This document shows, piece by piece, positions 14,940 through 23,537 of a DNA stretch of 33,149 nucleotides. Under the pieces are notes generated by a model. That model did no database searches, was not told the origin of the DNA, and was given only the letters and a program-made list of their open reading frames with translations. Both the position numbers and the translations under genes were made by a program. How positions within the stretch are numbered: position 1 is the stretch's first letter; the number at the start of each line of letters is the position of its first letter. The DNA comes from Candidatus Saccharimonadota bacterium (lineage in GTDB: Bacteria > Patescibacteriota > Saccharimonadia > Saccharimonadales > Saccharimonadaceae), in contig DAICYC010000001.1 in assembly GCA_027311865.1 (NCBI GenBank), forward strand, positions 1-33,149. Reading direction: 5' to 3'.

Positions 14940-14968
14940 AGTATATAAAACTAGCACTCTGATGTCCA
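14940..14968 (-). promoter_or_regulatory. Promoter of dnaJ
   Basis: On the minus strand TGGACA (14963-14968) and TATACT (14940-14945) are 17 bases apart. The -35 box lies inside the CIRCE spacer and the -10 box ends 10 bases before the dnaJ ATG, predicting a very short leader. Confidence 0.7.
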
Positions 14969-14977
14969 GAGTGCTAG
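14951..14977. promoter_or_regulatory. CIRCE operator (HrcA site) of dnaJ
   Basis: CTAGCACTC-N9-GAGTGCTAG is the CIRCE inverted repeat (consensus TTAGCACTC-N9-GAGTGCTAA, one change at each outer end). It lies 22 bases upstream of dnaJ and covers the -35 box. Confidence 0.95.
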
Positions 14978-15005
14978 TAGTGAAGATTGGTGTCGCTAGT
15001 CTAAA

Positions 15006-15275
15006 TTAGACGCGGTCACCACGACCGGTGACAGCCTTCCAGATGAATAGAAGGACAACAGCACCGACTAGAGCTACCAAGAAGCTCCATAGGTTAAAGC
15101 CTGTTACGCCGTCACCGCCGAATAGGCCGAAGAGCCATCCGCCAAGAAAACCACCGACGATACCGACGATGATGTTACCAAGTAAACCTTGCTTAGCGTC
15201 CGTACCTGCGATCATAGAAGCTACCCATCCGGCCAAGCCTCCTAGTATGATCCATCCCAAAAATCCGAGTTCCAT
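15006..15275 (-). CDS. GlsB/YeaQ/YmgE family stress-response membrane protein
   Basis: The 89-residue protein is small, glycine-rich and hydrophobic, with about three membrane helices. It carries the family pattern: WIILGGLAGWVASMIAG, a short polar segment (TDAKQG), GNIIVGIVGGFLGGWLFG, then a C-terminal helix and basic end. The family (transglycosylase-associated in older annotation) is linked to general and cell-wall stress, with no known enzymatic activity. It has a strong ribosome site (AGAGGAGGT) and a near-consensus promoter, so expression could be high. It lies within the heat-shock block, but no CIRCE precedes it. Confidence 0.92.
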   Translation of the reverse strand: MELGFLGWIILGGLAGWVASMIAGTDAKQGLLGNIIVGIVGGFLGGWLFGLFGGDGVTGFNLWSFLVALVGAVVLLFIWKAVTGRGDRV

Positions 15276-15308
15276 TCAGAACCTCCTCTTGTTAGTGATT
15301 GTATCTTT

Positions 15309-15337
15309 ATTGTACCGTGTCATATGTCACATTTCAA
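15309..15337 (-). promoter_or_regulatory. Promoter of the GlsB-like gene
   Basis: On the minus strand TTGAAA (15332-15337) and TACAAT (15309-15314) are 17 bases apart. The leader of about 27 bases contains AGAGGAGGT. Confidence 0.75.
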
Positions 15338-15406
15338 GACTTTTTTGAAAGAAAGCTGTGAATAAACTGTTGTCTCCCTGTTAACATCAGTCATTTATCA
15401 GAAGAA

Positions 15407-15431
15407 AAAGCCGCGGTATTAGCGCGGCTTT
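15407..15431 (-). terminator. Terminator of the pgsA-like gene
   Basis: A perfect 9-bp stem AAAGCCGCG / CGCGGCTTT with a 7-base loop is followed on the minus strand by TTC. It starts 4 bases after the stop codon. Confidence 0.8.
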
Positions 15432-15435
15432 GACT

Positions 15436-16005
15436 TCACGAAACTACCGGACGACCGTAGACGAACCGCTCGTAGTAATCCAACCACGACAACAGTGTCC
15501 ACAGTACGGCATTGACGGCCGATATACCGACCGACCAACCCGGTGTCACCTCTGATGGCAGTAGGAGTATTACAATCAAGAGCGCTTGTGAAAACATCTT
15601 GATCTTTCCTGACCAGACGGCGGCTTGGATTTGACCGCGCGACTTGATTTGCCAGGTGATAACCACCTCGCGTGCCAGCATCAGCACGGCGATTGGTATC
15701 AACCAGTGGTAGATGCCACACAAGGCGACGAGGGTCAAACCGACTAGGAGTTTATCAACCAACGGGTCGAGGAACATTCCCCAGGCCGTTACCTGATTGA
15801 AGCGGCGAGCGATGTAGCCGTCGACCACATCGGTGGCCGCAATCGCTACGAAAGCTCCAGCTGCCCACCACCGCATCGGACTGTCGTCAGGTGCCGACAA
15901 CAGGATGGCCGCCGGTAGCCAACTCACCAAGAGTCGCAGACTCGTGACGAGATTAGCTACCTTGAACCAATCCCGTCGAAAACTTTCCGTCGGGAATATT
16001 CCCAT
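15436..16005 (-). CDS. pgsA: CDP-alcohol phosphatidyltransferase (PgsA-like)
   Basis: This enzyme makes phospholipid by moving a phosphatidyl group from CDP-diacylglycerol to an alcohol, usually glycerol-3-phosphate. The 189-residue protein has the complete signature D-x2-DG-x2-AR-x8-G-x3-D-x3-D in TDVVDGYIARRFN...GMFLDPLVDKLL (about residues 59-86). About five membrane helices surround it. The length fits PgsA, but the alcohol acceptor is not fixed by the motif, so inositol or other acceptors are possible. Shine-Dalgarno AAAGGAAGG is good. It lies between the dnaK terminator and its own terminator, so it is a single transcription unit. Confidence 0.9.
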   Translation of the reverse strand: MGIFPTESFRRDWFKVANLVTSLRLLVSWLPAAILLSAPDDSPMRWWAAGAFVAIAATDVVDGYIARRFNQVTAWGMFLDPLVDKLLVGLTLVALCGIYHWLIPIAVLMLAREVVITWQIKSRGQIQAAVWSGKIKMFSQALLIVILLLPSEVTPGWSVGISAVNAVLWTLLSWLDYYERFVYGRPVVS

Positions 16006-16070
16006 TGCCTTCCTTTCGTGAAGTACACATCGAATGATGATTTGCCTGTTATATCATAAATATAGAGAAA

Positions 16071-16091
16071 AGTACACCATGACGGTGTACT
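16071..16091 (-). terminator. Terminator of dnaK
   Basis: An 8-bp perfect stem AGTACACC / GGTGTACT with a 5-base loop is followed on the minus strand by TTTCTC. It begins about 20 bases after the dnaK stop codon. Confidence 0.75.
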
Positions 16092-16110
16092 AGACTCTAT
16101 TTACACAAGC

Positions 16111-18003
16111 TTACTTCTTTTTTGAAGCGTCGTCGTCAACGACTTCACCTTCAACTGGGCCATCGGCTGACTGATCGTCGCCCGCCTCCTTGGCAGTTTC
16201 AGCTTCTTGCTGATACAACTTGGCGCCGATTGGCATGATGGCGTCGTTGAGAGACTTGGCAGCGGCTTCCAGCTCGTCTTTGTCGCTGGCGTCTTTGTGC
16301 TTCTTGGCTTCTTCGACGGCGTCGGTAATTACCTTTTTGTCGTCATCGGAGATCTTATCCTTGAACTCTTCAGGCATTTTTTCAGCCTGATAGATCGCAT
16401 TTTCAAGGGTATTACGAGCTTCGACGGCTTCGCGCTTTTTCTTGTCTTCTTCAGCGTGAGCTTCAGCTTCTTTTTGAGCTTTCTCGATGTCTTCTTTCGA
16501 TAAATTGCCACTGTTTTGAATGGTGATTGACTGTTCTTTGCCAGTACCCTTGTCCTTAGCCGTAACGTTCAAGATACCGTTGGCATCGAGGTTAAAGGTT
16601 ACTTCGATCTGCGGAATACCTCGTGGAGCTGGCGCAATGCCATCGAGAATGAAGCGACCGAGTGACTTGTTATCGGCTGACATTTCACGCTCGCCCTGGA
16701 GGACGTGAATCTCAACCTGAGGCTGGTTATCAGCCGCTGTTGAAAACGTCTCTGATTTCGAGGTCGGAATGGTTGTATTACGCTCGATCAATTTAGTGGT
16801 AACACCACCCATCGTTTCAATACCGAGGCTCAATGGCGTCACATCGAGTAACAGAACGTCCTTGACGTCACCCTGGAGAACGCCACCTTGAATAGCAGCA
16901 CCAACAGCAACGACTTCGTCTGGGTTAACACCCTTGAGCGGATCCTTGCCGAAAATAGACTTAACTTTCTCGACAACCGATGGCATACGTGTCATACCAC
17001 CGACGAGAATGACCTCATCAATATCACCGGCTTTAAGATCGGCGTCCTTGAGTGCCTTGTTGACAGGATCGGCCAAGCGATCGATTAAATCTTTGACCAA
17101 TTCTTCGAGCTTGGCGCGCGTCAACTTGTACTCAAAGTGCTTTGGACCATCAGCATCGGCGGTTAAGAATGGTAGGTTAACTTCGTACTCATTCGTGGAA
17201 GATAGTTCTTTTTTAGCCTTTTCTGCTTCATCCTTGAGCCGTTGCATGGCAGCGTTGTCGCCCTTTAGATCGATACCGTTCTCTTTCTTGAACACTTCTA
17301 GGAAGTGGTTGACGATGCGGTTATCAAAGTCTTCACCACCAAGGTGCGTATCACCGTTGGTCGAGCGAACCTCAAACACGCCATCACCTAATTCGAGGAT
17401 TGACACATCGAAAGTACCGCCACCGAGGTCAAAGACAGCAATCTTTTCCTCTTTCTTGTTTTCGAGACCATAAGCTAGTGCCGCCGCCGTTGGCTCATTG
17501 ATAATCCGTCGGACTTCGAGACCAGCGATTTTACCAGCATCTTTAGTGGCTTGACGCTGTGAGTCGTCGAAATAAGCCGGCACGGTGATGACCGCTTCGG
17601 TGACTTTTTCACCTAAATAGGCTTCGGCATCGGCTTTAATCTTCGACAAGATCATCGCCGAGACTTCTTCTGGCGTATATTCCTTGTCACCCAGCTTTAC
17701 GGCTACACCAGTGCCTTTTTTGACAATTTCATATGGCATGATATCGAGGTCTTTTTGGACTTCTTTGTCACTGAATTTGCGACCAATTAGGCGTTTAACA
17801 CCATAGATTGTGTTCTTGGCGTTAGTCACTCGCTGACGCTGAGCGACTTGACCAACCAGACGATCGCCTGATTTGTTGATGGCGACAACACTAGGCGTTG
17901 TACGATTTCCTTCGGCGTTAGCGATGACCTCTGGTTTGCCGGCCACCATGTAGGCGAAGGCGCTATTGGTTGTACCGAGGTCGATACCAATGATTTTTCC
18001 CAT
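16111..18003 (-). CDS. dnaK: Molecular chaperone DnaK (Hsp70)
   Basis: DnaK binds unfolded polypeptides in an ATP cycle driven by DnaJ and GrpE, both encoded in this window. The 630-residue protein begins [17 protein letters not shown] (phosphate loop 1) and has [42 protein letters not shown] and [13 protein letters not shown]. The [11 protein letters not shown] linker follows, then the substrate domain, a helical lid and an acidic tail ([16 protein letters not shown]). It is full length. Shine-Dalgarno AAGGAG is good. It has its own promoter and CIRCE, 75 bases upstream, in addition to possible read-through from hrcA-grpE. Confidence 0.99.
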   Translation of the reverse strand: MGKIIGIDLGTTNSAFAYMVAGKPEVIANAEGNRTTPSVVAINKSGDRLVGQVAQRQRVTNAKNTIYGVKRLIGRKFSDKEVQKDLDIMPYEIVKKGTGVAVKLGDKEYTPEEVSAMILSKIKADAEAYLGEKVTEAVITVPAYFDDSQRQATKDAGKIAGLEVRRIINEPTAAALAYGLENKKEEKIAVFDLGGGTFDVSILELGDGVFEVRSTNGDTHLGGEDFDNRIVNHFLEVFKKENGIDLKGDNAAMQRLKDEAEKAKKELSSTNEYEVNLPFLTADADGPKHFEYKLTRAKLEELVKDLIDRLADPVNKALKDADLKAGDIDEVILVGGMTRMPSVVEKVKSIFGKDPLKGVNPDEVVAVGAAIQGGVLQGDVKDVLLLDVTPLSLGIETMGGVTTKLIERNTTIPTSKSETFSTAADNQPQVEIHVLQGEREMSADNKSLGRFILDGIAPAPRGIPQIEVTFNLDANGILNVTAKDKGTGKEQSITIQNSGNLSKEDIEKAQKEAEAHAEEDKKKREAVEARNTLENAIYQAEKMPEEFKDKISDDDKKVITDAVEEAKKHKDASDKDELEAAAKSLNDAIMPIGAKLYQQEAETAKEAGDDQSADGPVEGEVVDDDASKKK

Positions 18004-18065
18004 AGTATTTACTCTCCTTATAATATCTTGCTAGCAATCAAGCTATGCGACTGCTGATTAAGTCT

Positions 18066-18095
18066 ATTGTAAATAAATTAGCACTCTCGTGTCAA
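18066..18095 (-). promoter_or_regulatory. Promoter of dnaK
   Basis: On the minus strand consensus TTGACA (18090-18095) lies inside the CIRCE spacer, and TACAAT (18066-18071) lies 18 bases downstream. The leader would be about 55 bases, with AAGGAG near its end. Confidence 0.8.
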
Positions 18096-18104
18096 GAGTG
18101 CTAA
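18078..18104. promoter_or_regulatory. CIRCE operator (HrcA site) of dnaK
   Basis: TTAGCACTC-N9-GAGTGCTAA is a perfect consensus CIRCE. It covers the -35 box and part of the promoter spacer. Confidence 0.98.
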
Positions 18105-18126
18105 ACGATTTTTCTAAATTTTTCGA

Positions 18127-18612
18127 TTATTTGCGCATAACTTTAACCATTGCTGGTCGAACGACTCGACCGTTCGAGAGATAACCAGTGCGGAGTGATT
18201 CAGCTATGACCTCTTCGTCACCTTCAGCTTCGTCATCGAATTGAACCGCTTCGTGAATCTCCGGGTTGAACTTTACACCGGTCGAACTGTCGATTTTCTT
18301 CAAATTTATTGATTCCATGGCTTTATCAAGCTGCTTAGCCAGCCCCATGATACCCTTAACCCATTCGTTGGTCCGCAGTTCAGACGGCGCCGCACTAATC
18401 GCGCGTTCAATGGTGTCAAAGATTGGGAGCATCTCGATTGCGGCAGCTTCGTGGCCTGATTGCCGGGCGGATGATTTTTCGAGTTCGGTGCGTTTTCGAT
18501 AATTTTCAAAATCAGCCCGGGTTCGCTGTAGATCGGCCGTCAACTCAGCCACGGCTTGCTTTGATTCACAGCACGGCTGGTTATTATTCTTAACTGGTTT
18601 TGATTTTGTCAT
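18127..18612 (-). CDS. grpE: Nucleotide exchange factor GrpE
   Basis: GrpE releases ADP from DnaK. The 161-residue protein has the long N-terminal coiled coil (VAELTADLQRTRADFENYRKRTELE, about residues 21-45) and the family's core AAIEMLPIFDTIERAI. The C-terminal beta domain contains GVKFNPEIHEAVQFDDE and a TGYLSNGRVVRPAMVKV signature. The start ATG directly follows the hrcA stop (TAGATG, no gap), with a strong AGAGGAGGT ribosome site inside the end of hrcA. It is co-transcribed with hrcA. Confidence 0.97.
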   Translation of the reverse strand: MTKSKPVKNNNQPCCESKQAVAELTADLQRTRADFENYRKRTELEKSSARQSGHEAAAIEMLPIFDTIERAISAAPSELRTNEWVKGIMGLAKQLDKAMESINLKKIDSSTGVKFNPEIHEAVQFDDEAEGDEEVIAESLRTGYLSNGRVVRPAMVKVMRK

Positions 18613-19323
18613 CTAAATAACCTCCTCTAACATGGCTCCGGCTTGACGAACCAGGCGCATGACTTTGGCATAACTCTGACGCGTCGGGCCAAGAACACCA
18701 ATATAACTATTATCACTGTACGGCGAACGAAAACGGCAAATTATTAAGGTAGCCCCACTGCTCTTGCCAACAGGGTTTTCGGACCCGATGTAGACACTGA
18801 GTGGCTCAGTTGGCTTGGCCTCCCGCAGCCACGGCTCTAAATTGTCTAACAGGCGCGCTACCGACTGAACATGATCACCCTGTAGAAACTCCGGTTGAGA
18901 AAAGAGATTACCGATACCATTCATATACAGTTCATCACCGATAGTGGCGATACCGAGGTTCTGGGTCAATTCCACCAGGCTGTCGACAGCGCTCCTAATC
19001 GCTCGATCAGCCCGATCGGAATAGTTATTAACTCTGGCCTGAATCGCTCTCGCACTGCGATCCTGAATCAGAAGCGGATTCGCTGGCTGGACTTCGTTTA
19101 GAGAATTGACGTAGAAACGGTAGCCAGCATCAGTTGGCACCCGTCCAGCGCTAGTATGTGGCTGTTCAATCAAGCCCATTTCCTCTAAACGAGCCATTTC
19201 GCTCCGAATCGTGGCACTGGAAACGCCAAACAACTTGGCTAGCATTACACTGCCAATAGGGGCGGCGATTTCAGCGTGCTGTTCGATAATTGCCGCTAAG
19301 ATTTGTCTTTGACGCTCCGTCAT
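18613..19323 (-). CDS. hrcA: Heat-inducible transcription repressor HrcA (compact)
   Basis: HrcA binds CIRCE and represses the chaperone genes; three CIRCE sites lie in this window. The 236-residue protein has the N-terminal winged helix (MTERQRQILAAIIEQH, then FGVSSATIRSEMARLEEMGLIEQPHTSAGRVPTDAGYRFYVN). A C-terminal effector domain has IGSENPVGKSSGATLIICRF and YIGVLGPTRQSYAKVMRLV. Many HrcA proteins are about 340 residues, so the middle is reduced. ATG 19323 was chosen: the ORF-track TTG at 19356 lies inside the operator, and the TATAAT box ends 7 bases before ATG. It is predicted to be autoregulated and probably leaderless. Confidence 0.95.
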   Translation of the reverse strand: MTERQRQILAAIIEQHAEIAAPIGSVMLAKLFGVSSATIRSEMARLEEMGLIEQPHTSAGRVPTDAGYRFYVNSLNEVQPANPLLIQDRSARAIQARVNNYSDRADRAIRSAVDSLVELTQNLGIATIGDELYMNGIGNLFSQPEFLQGDHVQSVARLLDNLEPWLREAKPTEPLSVYIGSENPVGKSSGATLIICRFRSPYSDNSYIGVLGPTRQSYAKVMRLVRQAGAMLEEVI

Positions 19324-19330
19324 GTTGTCA

Positions 19331-19360
19331 ATTATAGCAAATTGACTAGCACTCAATCAA
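19331..19360 (-). promoter_or_regulatory. Promoter of hrcA-grpE
   Basis: On the minus strand TTGATT (19355-19360) lies within the CIRCE spacer, and TATAAT (19331-19336) is 18 bases downstream. The expected +1 falls at or next to the hrcA ATG. Confidence 0.75.
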
Positions 19361-19372
19361 CAAGAGTGCTAG
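19346..19372. promoter_or_regulatory. CIRCE operator (HrcA site) of hrcA-grpE
   Basis: CTAGCACTC-N9-GAGTGCTAG is a CIRCE repeat identical in its arms to the dnaJ site. It overlaps the last bases of gmk (stop at 19369-19371). Confidence 0.95.
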
Positions 19373-20100
19373 ATACTGGACCGACGAACGATGTCGTCGA
19401 GAAGAGTTTGAGCGATTTGGCGCACTTCGACGTCTTTGTCGATAAAGCGATCATGTCGAGCCGTGATGTCACGAACGGCGCTAACCGCCTTGTCTAAATC
19501 CTGATTAACGATGAAGTGATAATAATCCACCTCGAGAGCCTTGGTCAGCTCGTGAACAGCTGTCTGGACGCGAACCTCGAAGGCCTCTTCGAACGTCGCT
19601 TTATCGGGATACCTTTGAGCAAAGCGCTGACGCCAAATGTCGTAGTCGGGCGGCAGAATAAACATCGCAATGACTCGATTGGATATTTCTTTATACTCAG
19701 CCACCCCCTGTACATCAATATCGGTGACCGCCACCTTGTATTGTCGAGCAATATCCTTCAGGGCTTTAATCGAGGTGCCGTAGACAGTACCGTGAACGAA
19801 TTTGGCCTCGACAAACTCACCGCCCTTCAACATCTGTGTGGCTTGATTGTCGTTAATGAAGTGGTATTCTCGACCGTCCACTTCTGGCTGACCATTATTG
19901 ACACGTGGCGGACGCGTCGTGTGCGACACCAAGTCACTGAAACCACCACCCGCCACTAGTTGTCGTTTGATAGTATCCTTGCCGGCTCCACTGATTCCGG
20001 CCAAAAGCACAATCTCACACTCATCAACAATCTGACGTGCCCGCTCAGGAGTTCGATAATTTTCTATCAACTGCTGTAGTTCAATTGCGGACTCGCTCAT
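19369..20100 (-). CDS. gmk: Guanylate kinase
   Basis: Guanylate kinase converts GMP to GDP with ATP. From ATG 20100 the protein is 243 residues. It has a P-loop LLAGISGAGKDTIKRQL (about residues 32-48), the GMP-binding HTTRPPR and DGREYHFI segments, and DIDVQGVAEYKE, where the family usually has D-x-D-x-Q-G. The P-loop has Asp after Lys where Ser or Thr is more usual. An N-terminal extension of about 25 residues precedes the core. The gene follows lepA closely and its end overlaps the CIRCE of hrcA, so HrcA binding could also hinder gmk read-through. Confidence 0.9.
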   Translation of the reverse strand: MSESAIELQQLIENYRTPERARQIVDECEIVLLAGISGAGKDTIKRQLVAGGGFSDLVSHTTRPPRVNNGQPEVDGREYHFINDNQATQMLKGGEFVEAKFVHGTVYGTSIKALKDIARQYKVAVTDIDVQGVAEYKEISNRVIAMFILPPDYDIWRQRFAQRYPDKATFEEAFEVRVQTAVHELTKALEVDYYHFIVNQDLDKAVSAVRDITARHDRFIDKDVEVRQIAQTLLDDIVRRSSI

Positions 20101-20107
20101 CGCCAAT

Positions 20108-21886
20108 TTAATCCCGCTTCAACATCACCATGAAGGCTTCGGATGGAATATCAACCTTTCCAAAGCGTTTCATGCGTTTCTTACCTTTGGCCTGCTTAGC
20201 CAAGAGCTTCTTTTTACGAGACACGTCACCACCGTAAAGATAGCCGGTGACATCTTTTCGGAAAGCACTGAGGTCTTCACGGGCAATAAACTTACCACCA
20301 ATCGCCGCCTGAAGAGCTACCTGGAAATTCTGGCGTGGAATAACATCTTTGAGCTTGCGAACAGTTTCACGACCTAGGTATTGAGCCTCGGAGCGGTGAG
20401 CCATAACGCTGAGCGCATCAACAATTTCACCGGCCACATAAAAGTCGACTCGCACCAAATCCTCGGCTCGATAATCGTCAAGCTCGTAGTTGAACGATCC
20501 ATAGCCACTAGTTGACGACTTCAATTGATCATAAAAGTCGGTTAACAGGTTAGCTAGTGGCGCCTCGAAACTAATCAAAGCCCGCTCGTCGATGTAGCTC
20601 AAGTTCTTTTGAATTCCCCGCTTGGCAACGATCAATTGAATTACGCCACCGATGTAGTCAGTTGGCACGACAATTTCACCTTTAATCCAAGGCTCTCGGA
20701 TTTCTTTGATTTTGCTCATGTCTGGCAAATCGCTCGCTGATTTAATGTCGATTTCTTCGCCATCGGCTAGGGTGACCTGGTAATCGGTCGAAGGATTTGT
20801 TACCACGAGATCGAGATTGTACTCACGCTCCAATCGTTCACGAATAATATCCATGTGAAGCAGACCCAAAAAGCCGATTCGCACCCCGTAACCAAGAACT
20901 GGTGAGTTTTCCGGTTCAAACTGCAGCGCCGAGTCGCTCAAGCTCAACTTTTCGATGGCATCTTTGAGGTCCTGGTATTCGTCGTTACTGGTCGGGAAAA
21001 AGCCGGCATAAACGAACGGCTTGATGAGCTTGTAGCCCGGCAATGGCTCAGTCGAACGACGCCGTGAAGTTGTAACGGTATCACCCACCCGAGCGTCACG
21101 AGTCGTATGGAGGTTAGTGACGATGTACCCAATCTGACCGGTCGATAGTTCACCGGTTGGCGACATGCCTGGGTTCAGTGAGCCCACCTCCAAGGCTTGA
21201 CCCGACGCTTTGGTTCCCAGCATCTCAATCGTATCGGACCGACTAATTGATCCGCTAAAAATTCTGACATAGAGCACCACGCCACGATAATCATCGTAAT
21301 AGCTATCAAAAATCAGGGCCTTAGTAACATTTTCGTCAGCCACAACTGGTCCAGGGATTCGATCCACGACCGCATCGAGAACTGACTCCACCCCCTCACC
21401 GGTTTTGGCGCTAATTTTAATAATGTCCGATTCATCACAACCGAGCAGGTTGATAATTTCAGCACTGACTCGCGGCACGTCGGCGGCGGGCAAGTCGATC
21501 TTGTTCAGTACTGGAATGATTGTTAAATCAGCCGCCATTGCCAGGTAAACGTTAGCTAGGGTCTGCGCCTGAATACCTTGACTGGCATCAACCACTAAGA
21601 TCGCGCCCTCACAGGCCTGCAAACTTCGCGATACCTCGTAGCTAAAGTCGACATGCCCCGGCGTATCAATCAGATTCAGTTCATGACCTCGAAAATTCAT
21701 GCGAACTGGTGTGAGTTTGATAGTGATGCCTTTTTCTCGCTCCAACTCCATACTGTCGAGCAACTGGGATTTCATATCCCGTTGTTGGACCGTGCTGGTT
21801 ATTTCCATCATCCGATCAGCCAAAGTCGACTTACCGTGATCGATATGCGCGATAATACAGAAATTTCTAATCATATTAACTGACAT
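20108..21886 (-). CDS. lepA: Elongation factor 4 (LepA)
   Basis: LepA is a ribosome-associated GTPase related to EF-G. The protein has all the G motifs: AHIDHGKSTLADRMME (G1), REKGITIKL (G2), DTPGHVDFSYEV (G3), NKIDLPAAD (G4) and SAKTGEG (G5). EF-G-like domains and the LepA-specific C-terminal domain follow (YLYGGDVSRKKKLLAKQAKGKKRMK). It is full length at about 592 residues. The start ATG 21886 overlaps the end of murJ; ATG 21874 (MIRNFCII), just after the murJ stop, is equally possible. It lies in a run murJ-lepA-gmk with gaps of a few bases, probably an operon. Confidence 0.98.
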   Translation of the reverse strand: MSVNMIRNFCIIAHIDHGKSTLADRMMEITSTVQQRDMKSQLLDSMELEREKGITIKLTPVRMNFRGHELNLIDTPGHVDFSYEVSRSLQACEGAILVVDASQGIQAQTLANVYLAMAADLTIIPVLNKIDLPAADVPRVSAEIINLLGCDESDIIKISAKTGEGVESVLDAVVDRIPGPVVADENVTKALIFDSYYDDYRGVVLYVRIFSGSISRSDTIEMLGTKASGQALEVGSLNPGMSPTGELSTGQIGYIVTNLHTTRDARVGDTVTTSRRRSTEPLPGYKLIKPFVYAGFFPTSNDEYQDLKDAIEKLSLSDSALQFEPENSPVLGYGVRIGFLGLLHMDIIRERLEREYNLDLVVTNPSTDYQVTLADGEEIDIKSASDLPDMSKIKEIREPWIKGEIVVPTDYIGGVIQLIVAKRGIQKNLSYIDERALISFEAPLANLLTDFYDQLKSSTSGYGSFNYELDDYRAEDLVRVDFYVAGEIVDALSVMAHRSEAQYLGRETVRKLKDVIPRQNFQVALQAAIGGKFIAREDLSAFRKDVTGYLYGGDVSRKKKLLAKQAKGKKRMKRFGKVDIPSEAFMVMLKRD

Positions 21887-23519
21887 GCCGGGCAATCATT
21901 TTCCTAACTAGATAATAAATTTGCTTGAATCGGCCGACAATTGGCTTGGTTTCCGATAGCCTCATTAGGTAACTGAAGGCAAAATAAGCCGCGAAGCTAA
22001 CCGCCGAAATCAGCGCAAATTTAGGGAAAGTAATCCAGATGCTATTGTCGTCAGCCTCAAGTGGCACCATCAGAACCATCAAGTAAGTAATAATCCCCGC
22101 CACGAACGCCGATATAGCCATTCGGCCAACAGCGTGAAGGAATTCAGCATCAAAGAGATTCTGGATTCGCTTCGACATCAGATAGAACAAAATCGTAACT
22201 TCGAGAATCGAGGTTATCACCACCGCCCAAGCCAACCCTTCGACACCCATGTCTAAGCCCATCGACAACCATACGGCTAGAACAATGTTCGCGCCAATCG
22301 TAAAAAACGAAATATACATCGGCGTTCGAGTGTCTTGTTGTGCGTAGAAGCTTCGTGCTGAAATAAAGTAAATCGATCGAAAGACTATCCCGATCGCCAA
22401 AACACCCAGGATACTAGCCATATACGGATCACCACCGTTGACGATAAAGTTTACGACATAACCTCGAGCAAAGAAGAACAGAACCGCGACCGGTAACGCC
22501 AGCCAAATTATCACCCTCAGTACCGATATTAGTTCTGCCTTGAACAAATCAGGTCGTCCCTCGACGAGACGTTCGGTCATTTTCGGATAAGCCGCTGTGC
22601 TAATCGCCACACCAATCAAATTTATCGGCATATACGCCAGGGTTGTAGCCTGCTGATAGGCTCGCACACTGCTCGCCACCATTCGTGACGCCAGGTTGAT
22701 TTCGACGATGCTATTAATGTAGTCGATTCCCTGGTCAAGCGATCGGGGCGGTAACAACCTAAGCACTCGCCGAAAACCTTTGTTTTTCCAGAAGATTTTG
22801 AATTGATAATCAAAGCCCATACCAATCAAGCCCAAGGAGCTCACAATCAGCTGGAGCATCGCCCCCAACACGACACCGAGTGCCACACCCATGATGCCAC
22901 CTTCGAAAATCACTTGACCAAACAGAGTAATACCATCGGTAAAGTACATCAAACCGATCAGAATTCCGATGTTATAAACAGCCGGTGCTAGCGCAAAGAA
23001 CGCGAATCGTCCCACCGCCTGCTGCATACTAGTGAGAACCGTGGCAACCGCGAACAAGAACGGACTGACAGCCATAACACGCATCATACTTGACGCCAGG
23101 GCTCGACTCGACTCATCCAGACCAGGTCCAACCACATAGCGCACCAATGGCTCGGCAAAGATAATCATCAGAATACTAGCAGCCAAAGTCGCTAACGCCA
23201 TCAAATTCAAAATGCTGGTCGACAGCTCCCAAGCTGACCGCTTGTTACCGGAATTCAATCGCTGATTAAAAACCGGTATAAAGCTGACACTTAGCGCACC
23301 CGATACCAGGATGACGAACATAAAGTCCGGCACCGCAAAAGCCACCGTATAGGCATCGGCCCCCGTCGGATAGGTCGTGTAGTACAACGTATTAAAGATA
23401 CGGTCACGCAGAAAGCCCAGCAGACTGGCAATCAGGGTCGATCCGGCTAGCAGTGACGCGGCTAATTTCAGCGATAATCGCTTATTCAAGCGTGAGATGG
23501 TCTTTCGGAAATACTGCAT
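21876..23519 (-). CDS. murJ: Lipid II flippase MurJ (MviN family)
   Basis: MurJ moves lipid II across the membrane for peptidoglycan synthesis. The 547-residue protein has the MviN/MurJ pattern: LLGFLRDRIFNTLYY near the N-terminus, DAYTVAFAVPDFMFVILVSGALSVSFIPVFN and about 14 membrane helices. Arg36-Asp37-Arg38 lie in the conserved early segment, fitting the substrate-binding core. Its product supplies the substrate of MurT-GatD (encoded at 5.7-7.7 kb). It starts 18 bases after ftsH and overlaps lepA. No clear ribosome site was seen. Confidence 0.95.
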   Translation of the reverse strand: MQYFRKTISRLNKRLSLKLAASLLAGSTLIASLLGFLRDRIFNTLYYTTYPTGADAYTVAFAVPDFMFVILVSGALSVSFIPVFNQRLNSGNKRSAWELSTSILNLMALATLAASILMIIFAEPLVRYVVGPGLDESSRALASSMMRVMAVSPFLFAVATVLTSMQQAVGRFAFFALAPAVYNIGILIGLMYFTDGITLFGQVIFEGGIMGVALGVVLGAMLQLIVSSLGLIGMGFDYQFKIFWKNKGFRRVLRLLPPRSLDQGIDYINSIVEINLASRMVASSVRAYQQATTLAYMPINLIGVAISTAAYPKMTERLVEGRPDLFKAELISVLRVIIWLALPVAVLFFFARGYVVNFIVNGGDPYMASILGVLAIGIVFRSIYFISARSFYAQQDTRTPMYISFFTIGANIVLAVWLSMGLDMGVEGLAWAVVITSILEVTILFYLMSKRIQNLFDAEFLHAVGRMAISAFVAGIITYLMVLMVPLEADDNSIWITFPKFALISAVSFAAYFAFSYLMRLSETKPIVGRFKQIYYLVRKMIARHVS

Positions 23520-23537
23520 ATGGATCGACTTGTCTAA

